Assembly: GCA_964344335.1 (NCBI GenBank)
Contig: CAYFMW010000001.1
Location: forward strand, 1-64,000
Length of the DNA: 64,000 nucleotides
Direction of reading: 5' to 3'
Source: RUG11894 sp964344335
GTDB taxonomy: Bacteria; Bacillota; Clostridia; Peptostreptococcales; Anaerovoracaceae
Part shown: positions 25,279-33,990 of the stretch, one piece after another
Layout: every line of letters starts with the position of its first letter
How positions within the stretch are numbered: position 1 is the stretch's first letter
Program-made: the position numbers and the translations under genes
Notes under the pieces: model-generated
What the model saw: only the letters and a program-made list of their open reading frames with translations
Told to the model about the DNA's origin: nothing
Databases searched by the model: none

Positions 25279-27768
25279 ATGAGCGATTTGATTGAACAGA
25301 ATGTGCACGGAAAGATAAGCCAGCACGAGATATACGAAGAGATGAAGACCTCCTACATCGACTACGCGATGAGCGTAATCGTTGCGAGAGCTCTTCCGGA
25401 TGTTCGCGACGGACTAAAACCCGTTCACCGCAGAATACTCTACGGCATGAACGAACTTGGAAACTACCCCGACAAGCCTCACAAGAAGAGCGCCAGAATC
25501 GTCGGTGAAGTAATGGGTAAATTCCACCCGCACGGAGAAGGCTCCATATACGATGCCATGGTGCGCCTTGCGCAGCCGTGGAACACGCGCTATCTGCTCG
25601 TGGACGGACACGGAAACTTTGGCTCCATGGACGGGGACGGTGCGGCGGCTCAGAGGTACACCGAGGCCAGGATGACCCCCCTCGCGATGGAGATGCTGCG
25701 CGAAATCGATAAGAACACGGTTGATTTTGCGGATAACTACGACGGCGAGGAAAAGGAACCAGTCGTTTTGCCTTCGAGATTCCCGAATCTGCTCGTAAAC
25801 GGAACCAGCGGAATTGCGGTAGGCATGGCAACTTCCATACCGCCTCATAATCTCGGAGAGGTTATAGATGCCACGGTAAAGCTCATAGACAATCCGCACG
25901 CGGAAGTCGAAGACCTGATGAAGATAATCAAGGGCCCGGATTTTCCGACCGGAGCGACCATAGTCGGAAGAGGCTCTGTCAGAGCTGCCTACAAGACCGG
26001 CCGCGGCAAAGTTAAGCTGAGAGCCAAGGGGCGCATAGAGGAAAACTCCAAGGGCGTTACGAATATCATATTCACCGAGATTCCCTACCAGGTGAACAAG
26101 GCCAATATGATTATTAAGATCGCCGATCTTGTAAAAGACAAGAAGCTCGAGGGTATAAAGGATATCAGAGACGAGTCCTCCAAAGGAGAGGTCCGCGTTG
26201 TAATCGAGCTCAAAAAGGATGCCAATCCCAGAGTTATGCTCAACAGGCTCTATAAACATACGGAGCTGGAGAGCAATATATCAATGATAATGATAGCTCT
26301 AGTCGACGGGCGTCCGAGGCTCCTTAACCTCAAGGAAATTCTGGCCGAATATATAAAGCACCAGAAGGAAGTGCTAACCCGGCGCACTCAGTTCGACCTC
26401 GATAAGGCGGAGGCGAGGGCCCATATACTCGAAGGCCTTCGCATCGCTATAGACAATATCGACGAGGTAATAAGGACGATAAGAGAAAGCTACAGCGATG
26501 CCAAGGAAAAGCTGATGGAGCGCTTCGGGCTCAGCGATATTCAGGCTCAGGCCATACTCGATATGCAGCTTAAGAGGCTTCAGGGTCTGGAAAGAGAGAA
26601 GATAGAAGATGAATATCGGGAGCTTCAGAAGAAGATCGCTTACTATAAGAGTTTGCTGGCGGACGAAAAACTGCTTATGGGTGTAGTCAAAGACGAACTG
26701 CTGGAAATCAGAGATAAGTGGGCGGACGAGAGGCTTACCGATATAGTTGCGGACGAAGGCGAAGTCGACGAGTCCGAGCTCATAGAGGAGGGAAATGTCG
26801 TAATAACGGTTTCGCATCTGGGATATATAAAGAGAGTGTCCGAGGATACTTACAGGACCCAGAGGCGTGGCGGCAAGGGCATAATCGGGCTTTCGACAAG
26901 GGAGAGCGACTTCGTAAAGGATCTTATAACCACCTCGACGCACGACAACCTGATGTTCTTTACGAATATGGGCAAGGCTTACAAGATTATGGCCTACGAG
27001 ATCCCCGAGGCGAACAGGCAGGCAAGGGGCACCCCCGCTGTCAACTTCCTCAACCTTATGCAGCGCGAGAGGATAACCGCTGTGCTTCCCGTCAAGGATT
27101 TCTCCGAGGAGAAATATCTCATAGCCTGCACAAAGCAGGGTAATATCAAGAAGATGCAGCTCTCGGAATTCGATACCAAGCGCAAGGCGGGGCTCATCGC
27201 GATAAAGCTCAAGGACGGAGACGATCTTATAAGCATCAAGGAGACCTCCGGAGACGACAATGTTATAATCGTAACCAAGAAGGGCAAGTGCATATGCTTT
27301 ACGGAATCCGAAGTGAGGACCATGGGCAGGGCCGCAGGCGGCGTAAGGGGAATCAGTCTGGACAGGGACGACGAGGTCGTCTCGATGGAGATTGTCGATA
27401 AGACTCAGCAGCTGCTGGTCGTTACGAGCGGCGGCTACGGAAAGCGCACTCCCGTAAAGGATTATAAGCTTCAGGCGAGGGGCGGCAAGGGTCTGCTCAC
27501 ATACGACAAGAGCAAGTTCGACAAGACCGGCTATCTCGTGGGCGCGCTCACGGTAAATAACGACGACGAGATTTTCCTGATAAACTCCGAAGGCATAATT
27601 ATACGAATAGAGGTTGAGGAAGTATCTAAGCTGAGCCGCACGACTCAGGGCGTCAAGATAATGAAGATCGAGGACGAGAGCGAAATCGTCGCATTGGCCA
27701 AGTCCGTCAAGGAGGACGAGGAGAAAGAATCCGAGCAGATATCTCTGGATTTGAAAGGAAAGAAGTAA
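25279..27768 (+). CDS. gyrA: DNA gyrase subunit A
   Basis: Cleavage-reunion subunit of gyrase, 829 residues. The catalytic tyrosine is Tyr127 in AAAQRYTEARM. The C-terminal DNA-wrapping pinwheel has the GyrA box QRRGGKG, which separates it from ParC. In the quinolone-contact loop HPHGEGSIYDAMV, the position of E. coli Ser83 is Gly88, while the Asp87 equivalent (Asp92) is kept. The stop overlaps the trpS ATG by one base. Confidence 0.97.
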   Translation: MSDLIEQNVHGKISQHEIYEEMKTSYIDYAMSVIVARALPDVRDGLKPVHRRILYGMNELGNYPDKPHKKSARIVGEVMGKFHPHGEGSIYDAMVRLAQPWNTRYLLVDGHGNFGSMDGDGAAAQRYTEARMTPLAMEMLREIDKNTVDFADNYDGEEKEPVVLPSRFPNLLVNGTSGIAVGMATSIPPHNLGEVIDATVKLIDNPHAEVEDLMKIIKGPDFPTGATIVGRGSVRAAYKTGRGKVKLRAKGRIEENSKGVTNIIFTEIPYQVNKANMIIKIADLVKDKKLEGIKDIRDESSKGEVRVVIELKKDANPRVMLNRLYKHTELESNISMIMIALVDGRPRLLNLKEILAEYIKHQKEVLTRRTQFDLDKAEARAHILEGLRIAIDNIDEVIRTIRESYSDAKEKLMERFGLSDIQAQAILDMQLKRLQGLEREKIEDEYRELQKKIAYYKSLLADEKLLMGVVKDELLEIRDKWADERLTDIVADEGEVDESELIEEGNVVITVSHLGYIKRVSEDTYRTQRRGGKGIIGLSTRESDFVKDLITTSTHDNLMFFTNMGKAYKIMAYEIPEANRQARGTPAVNFLNLMQRERITAVLPVKDFSEEKYLIACTKQGNIKKMQLSEFDTKRKAGLIAIKLKDGDDLISIKETSGDDNVIIVTKKGKCICFTESEVRTMGRAAGGVRGISLDRDDEVVSMEIVDKTQQLLVVTSGGYGKRTPVKDYKLQARGGKGLLTYDKSKFDKTGYLVGALTVNNDDEIFLINSEGIIIRIEVEEVSKLSRTTQGVKIMKIEDESEIVALAKSVKEDEEKESEQISLDLKGKK

Positions 27769-28748
27769 TGAAGCGAGTTTTTTCGGGGGTTCAACCCACC
27801 GGTAACCTTCATATAGGGAATTATCTCGGCGCTCTAAAACAATTCGTCGAGCTTCAGGAAGAATCCGAATGCATCTATTGCGTGGTCGATATGCACTCGA
27901 TTACCGTGCCGCAGGATCCTAAGGAGCTGAAAAAGCATATCCTGGATATCGCGGCGCTGTATATCGCCGTCGGCATAGACCCGAAGAAATCGATAGTCTT
28001 CGTTCAGTCTGCAGTTCCCGGTCATGCCGAGCTAAACTGGGTGCTGACCTGCAGCTCCTATACGGGCGAGCTTTCCCGCATGACCCAATATAAGCAAAAG
28101 AGCCGCGGCGAGGAGTCGGCTCCGGCGGGGCTCTTCATGTACCCGGTGCTGATGGCTGCGGACATCCTGCTCTACGACTCGGACATAGTTCCCGTGGGGG
28201 ACGATCAAAAGCAGCACATAGAGCTGACCAGAGATCTCGCGATAAGGGTAAACAACAAGTACGGCGAGACCTTCGTCGTGCCCGAGGGGAGGTTTCTTAA
28301 GTCGGGTGCGAGGATAATGTCTCTCGATGACCCCGGCGCAAAGATGAGCAAGTCCGCGGAGAGCGATATGTCCAGGATTTCCTTGCTCGACGAACCCTCA
28401 AAGATAAAGAAGGCGATAATGCGAGCGACCACGGATTCCGAGGGCAGCGTGCGCTTCGATGCGGAAAACAAGCCCGGAATATCCAACCTGCTTACGATTT
28501 ACAGCTCGTTCTCCGGAAAAGACATAGTGGATATCGAAAAGGACTACGAGAGCAGGGGCTACGGAGACTTTAAAAAGGATCTCGTAACGATTACCGTGGA
28601 TGCTCTGGCTCCGATAAGGAAGCGCTTCGAGGAAGTCCGAAATTCTCCCGAGCTTATCGCGATACTTAAGGACGGTGCGGAGCGCGCCAATGCCATTGCA
28701 GAGCCCGTTATGAAACGCGTAAAGGAGCGCTTCGGACTTGGGATATAG
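27768..28748 (+). CDS. trpS: Tryptophanyl-tRNA synthetase
   Basis: Class I aminoacyl-tRNA synthetase charging tRNA-Trp, 326 residues. The HIGH-type motif is in GNLHIGNYLGAL, and KMSKS is intact in GAKMSKSAESD. It overlaps gyrA by one base (TAATG), so it is probably read from the gyrase operon. No T-box leader is present, which suits that position. Confidence 0.96.
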   Translation: MKRVFSGVQPTGNLHIGNYLGALKQFVELQEESECIYCVVDMHSITVPQDPKELKKHILDIAALYIAVGIDPKKSIVFVQSAVPGHAELNWVLTCSSYTGELSRMTQYKQKSRGEESAPAGLFMYPVLMAADILLYDSDIVPVGDDQKQHIELTRDLAIRVNNKYGETFVVPEGRFLKSGARIMSLDDPGAKMSKSAESDMSRISLLDEPSKIKKAIMRATTDSEGSVRFDAENKPGISNLLTIYSSFSGKDIVDIEKDYESRGYGDFKKDLVTITVDALAPIRKRFEEVRNSPELIAILKDGAERANAIAEPVMKRVKERFGLGI

Positions 28749-28769
28749 GTTTTTAAGGAGGTAGACGAT

Positions 28770-29297
28770 ATGAGATACGATTCGATAAGTGCCGAGCAAA
28801 GGCATATAGAAGCGATTGCAGCCGAGATGCTCGCTGCGGCAAGAACCGCTCCCAAGGCTCACGGACTGGATAAACTCGAATGCTTTGCGCTGGACGGCGA
28901 GGAAAAGAGTGCCCTCTGCGAGAAGATGAGGGAATATTCGGAAAGGAGCGGCCTGGCTTTTATAGCAAGGGATGCGGATAATATCGATAACTCGCAGATG
29001 TTGCTGCTCTTCGGCACTGTAAACGAGCCCTACGGTCTCAATTGCGGCTACTGCGGAGCGGAAGACTGCGAAAAGGCCATGAAGAAGGGGCACTGCTGTT
29101 TCTTCGCCGCTCACGATCTGGGGCTTGCGGTGGGCTCCGCTGTCTCCAAGGCCGCCGACGGAAGGGTGGACAGCAGAGTCATGTATTCGGTCGGTGCGGT
29201 CGCAAAGGAGCAAAAGCTCTTCAGGACCGATGTTATCGGAGCTGTCGGAGTTCCGATAAGCGTCAGCAGAAAGAGCCCGTTCTTCGACAGGAAATAA
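28770..29297 (+). CDS. DUF2148 ferredoxin-like domain protein
   Basis: 175-residue protein of the DUF2148 family found in anaerobes. The cysteine cluster NCGYCGAEDCEKAM, followed by KGHCCFFAAHDLG, could bind an Fe-S cluster. The C-terminal VGAVAKEQKLFRTDVIGAVGVPISVSRKSPFFDR is typical. Function unknown, probably redox-related. AAGGAGG lies upstream. It ends the gyrB-gyrA-trpS run before a strong terminator. Confidence 0.85.
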   Translation: MRYDSISAEQRHIEAIAAEMLAAARTAPKAHGLDKLECFALDGEEKSALCEKMREYSERSGLAFIARDADNIDNSQMLLLFGTVNEPYGLNCGYCGAEDCEKAMKKGHCCFFAAHDLGLAVGSAVSKAADGRVDSRVMYSVGAVAKEQKLFRTDVIGAVGVPISVSRKSPFFDRK

Positions 29298-29317
29298 TAC
29301 AAAGAAGAAATAAATTA

Positions 29318-29351
29318 AACTCCGCGGAAGTAAAGTCCGCGGAGTTCTTTT
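29318..29351. terminator. Bidirectional terminator before cysK
   Basis: AACTCCGCGGA, loop AGTAAAG, TCCGCGGAGTT, then CTTTTT. A perfect 11-bp stem serving both the gyrase operon and, from the other side, cysK. Confidence 0.93.
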
Positions 29352-30280
29352 TAATCGAAGAGCTCCGTGGAGAAGTAGCGCATGCCGCTGTCGGCAAAAA
29401 TCGTCGCTATGGTTTTTCCTTTATTTTCGGGTCTTTTTGCCAGCCTAATCGCGGAGCATAGATATGCGCCCGAGGAAGTTCCGACTAAAAGTCCTTCGAC
29501 CCTTGCGAGCATCCTTGTATACTCCAATGCCTCTTCATCGGAAATCTTAATGAGTTCGTCATAAATAGTTGTATCTAAGACTTCGGGAATCAGTCCATCT
29601 CCTATACCCTGAATGGCATGCGGATGAAAACTTTCTCCCGCGAGAGTGGCTGCATTTTTGGGCTCGAGTGCCACGATTTTTATATCGGGGTTTTTGTGCC
29701 TGAGGAATTGACCCACCCCCGTAAGGCTTCCTCCCGTGCCGACTCCGGCGGTAAAGAAGTCTATTGCGCCACCCGCATCTTCGTAAATTTCTCTGCCGGT
29801 GGTTTCGTAGTGAATCTTGGGATTGGTCGGATTTGAGAATTGACCCGCCATAATTGCTCCGGGGGTGCTTGCGACTATTTCTTTGGCCCTGGCCATCGCT
29901 TCGGGAATGCTTCCTTCTTTAGAAGTGAGGACAAGATCGCCGCCGTAGATTTTAACCAATTTGCGCCTCTCCAGCGACATGTCTTCGGGCATTACGATTA
30001 TTACTCTATAGCCCCTCGGAATGCCGATGGCGCAGAGGCCGACTCCAGTATTTCCTGAACTTGGCTCGACAATAGTTCCGCCCGGCTTGAGCCTTCCGCT
30101 CCTCTCGGCATCATCTATCATCGCTTTCGCAATGCGGTCCTTGGTCGAGCCGGCGGGATTGAGAAATTCGAGCTTCGCAAGTATGCGAGCCTGTAGATTA
30201 AGTTTCTTTTGAATATTCGTAAGTTCGAGCAGCGGAGTTCTACCGATAAGCTGCTCCATAGATGTATACAGAGTTGACAT
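29351..30280 (-). CDS. cysK: Cysteine synthase A (O-acetylserine sulfhydrylase)
   Basis: PLP enzyme making cysteine from O-acetylserine and sulfide. The PLP lysine is in NPAGSTKDRIAKAM, the substrate loop is SSGNTGVGLCAIG and the phosphate-binding loop is GVGTGGSLTGVG. 309 residues from the ATG at 30280, which has GGAG 7 bases upstream; the longer reading to 30322 is not needed. It is preceded by a leader of about 270 bases with a short Cys-Cys ORF and a terminator-like hairpin. Confidence 0.95.
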   Translation of the reverse strand: MSTLYTSMEQLIGRTPLLELTNIQKKLNLQARILAKLEFLNPAGSTKDRIAKAMIDDAERSGRLKPGGTIVEPSSGNTGVGLCAIGIPRGYRVIIVMPEDMSLERRKLVKIYGGDLVLTSKEGSIPEAMARAKEIVASTPGAIMAGQFSNPTNPKIHYETTGREIYEDAGGAIDFFTAGVGTGGSLTGVGQFLRHKNPDIKIVALEPKNAATLAGESFHPHAIQGIGDGLIPEVLDTTIYDELIKISDEEALEYTRMLARVEGLLVGTSSGAYLCSAIRLAKRPENKGKTIATIFADSGMRYFSTELFD

Positions 30281-30352
30281 TTTATTCTCCTGACGATATG
30301 CAAATGATTGAACTCCCCGCATCTTGACGGGAAATTACACGGACGAATGAAT

Positions 30353-30403
30353 ATAAAAATACGCGGGCGAAAGAAATCGATTATCTTTCTTTCTCGCCTG
30401 CGT
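30353..30403 (-). terminator. Leader terminator (attenuator candidate) upstream of cysK
   Basis: On the minus strand, a stem of CGCAGGCGA plus AAGAAA pairs with TTTCTTTCGCCCGCG, with a two-base bulge. TATTTTTATATT follows. It lies between the predicted promoter and cysK, so read-through must be controlled or partial. Confidence 0.6.
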
Positions 30404-30505
30404 TCATCTCGCCATGCAACATCGCCGGGATTTAAATACCGAGTCCTCGCCGATTTTTTTCGGACTTGCGTGCATAGTTTTGTTAATAATTAATGCTTTA
30501 CTCAT
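30404..30505 (-). CDS. Possible cysK leader peptide with tandem Cys codons
   Basis: 33-codon ORF, ATG at 30505. It begins MSKALIINKTMH and ends KSRRCCMAR. Codons 29-30 are TGT TGC, and the TGA stop is immediately followed by the 5' arm of the leader terminator. The Shine-Dalgarno sequence is weak (GGAAAGACAAGAC). The position suggests ribosome-mediated control by cysteine supply, but this is inference from layout. Confidence 0.4.
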   Translation of the reverse strand: MSKALIINKTMHASPKKIGEDSVFKSRRCCMAR

Positions 30506-30560
30506 CTGTCTTGTCTTTCCACTATGATTGCCTCAGGGCTCGGTCCCTTAGTTAAAAGAA

Positions 30561-30589
30561 AGGATATCAAATTGGGAGCGCTATTTCAA
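30561..30589 (-). promoter_or_regulatory. Predicted cysK promoter
   Basis: Minus strand: TTGAAA (30589-30584), a 17-base spacer and TATCCT (30566-30561) with TG one base upstream of it (extended -10). It would start a leader of about 275 bases. A CTAAGGG/CCCTGAG hairpin lies at the 5' end of that leader. Confidence 0.5.
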
Positions 30590-30623
30590 TTAAAATATTC
30601 AAATAAATTGTCAAAAGAGCGGG

Positions 30624-30793
30624 AAATGTAATATCACAACCATGCATGTAGCAGTCGCCTTTTTCCAATCGAGCTTCGCTATCTCTCGCTCTCTTGGGAA
30701 GGCTTTGCATGGAACCTACATCAGTTGTTACTTTACTCCGCTACGCTTCGTTCGTATCAACTGTGTTAGGTTCGTAAAAGTGATACAACATTT
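30624..30793. repeat. 170-bp inverted-repeat element with internal hairpins
   Basis: Ends AAATGTAATATCAC and, inverted, AAATGTTGTATCAC match at 12 of 14 positions. Inside are two hairpins: CCATGCA/TGCATGG (30640-30712), with an inner GCCTT...GGGAAGGC stem, and AACCTACATCAGTTG/CAACTGTGTTAGGTT (30713-30772). The whole can fold as a closed three-way junction. It has no ORF. It may be a MITE-like element, a structured RNA or a decayed insertion. It fills most of the 627-base gap between cysK and the nucleotidyltransferase gene. Confidence 0.6.
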
Positions 30794-30907
30794 TTTACTT
30801 ATTATTTGGTTAAACTAGAGAAAATGTTATATCATATAAGGGTAGTGCGGCATAAATTGTAATGGCCGTCGATTGCTGCGCATAGGGGATAGAGGAGGAG
30901 AGATTTT

Positions 30908-31831
30908 ATGAAGAAAAAACCGGTACTCGTTATAATGGCTGCGGGGATGGGAAGTCGCTACGGGGGGCTCAAGCAGATGGACCCGATAGGGCCCAGCGGC
31001 GAGCTTATAATCGATTTTTCGCTCTACGATGCAAGGCGCGCCGGCTTTGAATCCGCCGTATGCATAATAAAGCACGAGATAGAGGAAGATTTTAAGGTTC
31101 TGATGAATCGCGGCGCAGCTAAGAAGATGGATATAAAGTACGCCTATCAGGAGCTCGACGATATACCCGAAGGTATAGAAATTCCCGAAGGAAGAGTAAA
31201 GCCCTGGGGGACGAGCCACGCGATCTTAGCGGCGCGCGATATAATAGACGGCCCCTTCGCCGTCATAAACGCGGACGATTACTATGGACCGGATGCCTTT
31301 AAGATTGTTTACGACTACCTGAAATCGGCGAAGGATTCGGATAAGTACGATTACTGCATGGCGGCCTACAAGATAGAAAACACCCTTACGAAATACGGCG
31401 GCGTTTCCCGCGGCATCTGCAGGATGGACGAAGAAGGCAGATTGCTCGGCATAGAGGAGGCTCACAAAGTTCAGAAAAGTGCGGGTAAGATTCAGTACAG
31501 CCGGGACGACGGTAAAACCCTGATTGAAATTCCCGAAGGAACGCCCGTCTCTATGAATTTCTTCGGCTTTACGAGTAGCCTTATGAAGGAGCTTCGGGAG
31601 CGGGAGAGGGCTGAGCTCGAACGCATAGTCCGCGAGAATCCGCAGAAGGGTGAATATCTGCTTCCCGCAACTGTCAGCAGCATAATAGAGGAGGGTAAGG
31701 CTGAACTCAGCGTGCTCGAGTGCCATGAAAGATGGTACGGTGTTACCTACAAGGATGATCGTCCGGAGATAGTGGAGGCCATGAAACAAAAGAAGTTAGA
31801 GGGCCTTTATCCTGAGGATCTTTGGGTATAG
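30908..31831 (+). CDS. Nucleotidyltransferase-family (sugar-1-phosphate NTP transferase-like) protein
   Basis: 307 residues with the N-terminal NTP-transferase signature VLVIMAAGMGSRYGGLKQMDPIG and the metal-binding INADDYYG near residue 117. The fold is that of GT-A nucleotidyltransferases making NDP-sugars or similar; the sugar cannot be read. The C-terminal region (ECHERWYGVTYKDDRPEIVE) is typical of a bacterial subfamily of unknown substrate. AGGAGGAG precedes the ATG. It stands alone, with a TGTTATATCA motif 75 bases upstream. Confidence 0.82.
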   Translation: MKKKPVLVIMAAGMGSRYGGLKQMDPIGPSGELIIDFSLYDARRAGFESAVCIIKHEIEEDFKVLMNRGAAKKMDIKYAYQELDDIPEGIEIPEGRVKPWGTSHAILAARDIIDGPFAVINADDYYGPDAFKIVYDYLKSAKDSDKYDYCMAAYKIENTLTKYGGVSRGICRMDEEGRLLGIEEAHKVQKSAGKIQYSRDDGKTLIEIPEGTPVSMNFFGFTSSLMKELRERERAELERIVRENPQKGEYLLPATVSSIIEEGKAELSVLECHERWYGVTYKDDRPEIVEAMKQKKLEGLYPEDLWV

Positions 31832-31872
31832 CCGATATCCCGCGAATGCTGCTATTTAAAAGCTTACAGACC

Positions 31873-31887
31873 TTGAACAATGTTCAA
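31873..31887. promoter_or_regulatory. Palindromic operator candidate upstream of the M42 operon
   Basis: TTGAACA-A-TGTTCAA, a perfect 7-bp palindrome around one base, 31 bases before the first peptidase ATG. Size and symmetry suit a dimeric repressor. The regulator is unknown. Confidence 0.4.
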
Positions 31888-31917
31888 TAAATTATTTCAA
31901 AAGATAAAGGAGAATTT

Positions 31918-32958
31918 ATGGATTTAAGAGAGACCATGAAGGCGCTCTGCACCGAGTGCGGTCCTTCCGGTTTTGAAGACAAGGTGGTGCGCAAGGCGAT
32001 AGAGCTTATAAAGCCGCTCTGCGACGAGACCTGGATCGACAAAGGCGGAAATGCCGTCGGCGTAAAGCGCTGCGGAAAAAAGGATGCCAAGAAGGTTCTT
32101 ATGGTGGCTCATCTCGACGAAATCGGGCTTGTCGTCACCGGGATAGAGGACGGCTTCCTTCGCTTTTCGAAGATAGGCGGCGTCGATCCGCGCATGCTTC
32201 CGGGCCGCGAGCTTACGGTGCTCACCGATCCCCCGATATTCGGGGTGGTCACATGTCTTCCTCCCCACATAATGGACAGGGAGAATGCTTCAAAGACTAC
32301 TCCGATGGAGGATCTGCGCATCGATATAGGCTGCACTCAGGAGGAGGCTGAAAAGCTGGTGCCGGTCGGCACTCCCGTTTCCTTCAGGAAGGCAAGCTAC
32401 AGCCTGGGAGATAATCTCTACTGCAGCGCCTCGCTCGACGACCGCGCCTGCTTTGTGGCCTGCATGAGGGCTATGGAGCTGCTGCAGGGCAGAGACATCG
32501 ACTACGATGTCTACATAATGGGTTCGACGGCGGAGGAGACTAGCTCAAGAGGAGCCGTTACGGGTGCTTATGCCTTGAACCCCGATTACTGCATCGTCGT
32601 GGATGTATGCCATGCTCATACCGTCGACGGAGGTCCCAAGAACAGGATAGGAAAGCTCGGAGAGGGTCCGGATATAACGATAGGCCCCAATATACAGCGC
32701 CATATTTCCTCTCATCTGGTGGAGCTTGCGAAGAAGCACAGGCTGCCCCACCAGCTCGGAGCGGCAGGAGGAAACACCTACACCGACGCCTGGCCGATGC
32801 AGGTCGCAAGGGCCGGTTTCAATATGACCCTCCTCTCGCTTCCCACTCGCTACATGCATACGCCTATTGAGGTCGTCGATGTTCGGGATATTGAATGGCT
32901 GGCGGAGCTCATAGCCTATGCGATAGCCGAGCCCTTCGAGGAGGTGTACGAATGCTGA
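31918..32958 (+). CDS. M42-family metallo-aminopeptidase, copy 1
   Basis: 346-residue TET/glutamyl-aminopeptidase-type enzyme. Metal and catalytic motifs: VAHLDEIG (His-X-Asp), SLDDRACF (bridging Asp), STAEETSSRGA (Glu-Glu), VVDVCHA (Asp) and RYMHTPIE (His). Compared with the other two copies, it has STAEET in place of TVQEEVG, so it is the most divergent. These enzymes form dodecamers that trim peptides in the cytosol. AAAGGAG precedes the ATG. First of three tandem paralogues. Confidence 0.9.
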   Translation: MDLRETMKALCTECGPSGFEDKVVRKAIELIKPLCDETWIDKGGNAVGVKRCGKKDAKKVLMVAHLDEIGLVVTGIEDGFLRFSKIGGVDPRMLPGRELTVLTDPPIFGVVTCLPPHIMDRENASKTTPMEDLRIDIGCTQEEAEKLVPVGTPVSFRKASYSLGDNLYCSASLDDRACFVACMRAMELLQGRDIDYDVYIMGSTAEETSSRGAVTGAYALNPDYCIVVDVCHAHTVDGGPKNRIGKLGEGPDITIGPNIQRHISSHLVELAKKHRLPHQLGAAGGNTYTDAWPMQVARAGFNMTLLSLPTRYMHTPIEVVDVRDIEWLAELIAYAIAEPFEEVYEC

Positions 32959-33989
32959 AATTATTGAAGGAACTCTGTCTCGCCTCCGGAATCTCCGGCT
33001 ACGAGGACGAGGTAAGAAAAATTATTGCGGACAAATGTAGACCCTACGCCGACGAGATGAAGGTCGATAACATGGGCAACCTCTTCGTCTATAAGAAGGG
33101 CGCAAAGAAGAGCAGAAAGAAGCTTATGATTGCCGCACATATGGATGAGGTGGGCTTTATTGTTACCGCCATCGAGGAGGATGGTTGCCTGAGATTCGAG
33201 ACTGTCGGAGGGGTCGACCCCAAGGTGGTGCTCGGAAGAAAGGTGCTGGTCGGCGATGCCAAAGTACCGGGAGTTATAGGACTCAAGGCCTATCATCTGG
33301 TGAGCGCCGCGGAGGAAAAGGTCGTTCCGAAGATATACGACATGTATATAGACATCGGCGCGCCGGACAAAGATGCGGCTGAGAAGCTGGTTAAGATAGG
33401 CGATCCGATAGTCTTCGATTCCGACTTCGTTCGCTTCGGTAAAGGAAACGACAAGGTCAAGGTTAAGGCCATGGACGATCGGCTGGGCTGCGCCATGATG
33501 GTAAAGCTCATCGAGAGCGATCTGCCGATGGATATCCACTTCGTATTTACTGTGCAGGAGGAGGTCGGTTTGCGGGGTGCAGAGGTTGCGGCCTTCGCTC
33601 TTGAGCCCGACATCGCTCTGGTTTTGGAGGGGACGACTTCCGCGGATATACCGGGAGTGGAGGATTTAAGAAAGATTACGCGCATCGGCAAGGGCCCGGT
33701 AATCGGCTGTGTGGATGCGGGAACAATCTACGATCAAGGGCTCTTCGATGCATTAAAGGGCCTCGCCGACGGCGCCGGAATTCCCTGGCAGATTAAGAAC
33801 GTTATAGCCGGAGGCACGGATGCCGCAAGGATTCAGAGGAGCAGAGAGGGCGTGAGGGTTGCGAACATTTCGACTCCCGTCAGGTATCTGCACTCCGCTT
33901 CGACTGTTGCCGACACCGGCGATATCGAAAAGGCATTCAAGCTAGTTAAGCTTTTTATAGATGCGCTGGCCGCAGGAAAGGTGAAATAG
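32952..33989 (+). CDS. M42-family metallo-aminopeptidase, copy 2
   Basis: 345 residues from the ATG at 32952, which overlaps copy 1 by 7 bases and has GAGGAGG upstream. All site residues are seen: AAHMDEVGF, MDDRLGC, TVQEEVGLRGAE, LVLEGTTSAD and RYLHSASTV. The Glu of LVLEGT takes the metal-ligand place that is Asp in copies 1 and 3, so this copy may prefer another N-terminal residue. Confidence 0.92.
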   Translation: MLKLLKELCLASGISGYEDEVRKIIADKCRPYADEMKVDNMGNLFVYKKGAKKSRKKLMIAAHMDEVGFIVTAIEEDGCLRFETVGGVDPKVVLGRKVLVGDAKVPGVIGLKAYHLVSAAEEKVVPKIYDMYIDIGAPDKDAAEKLVKIGDPIVFDSDFVRFGKGNDKVKVKAMDDRLGCAMMVKLIESDLPMDIHFVFTVQEEVGLRGAEVAAFALEPDIALVLEGTTSADIPGVEDLRKITRIGKGPVIGCVDAGTIYDQGLFDALKGLADGAGIPWQIKNVIAGGTDAARIQRSREGVRVANISTPVRYLHSASTVADTGDIEKAFKLVKLFIDALAAGKVK

Positions 33990-33990
33990 T

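Noticed and set aside
30500..30560. S-box (SAM-I) or T-box riboswitch in the cysK leader
   Set aside because: GGGACCGAGCCCTGAGGCAA recalls part of the S-box core, but the P1 stem, kink-turn and GGCAACC are absent. No T-box AGGGTGGNACCGCG is present.
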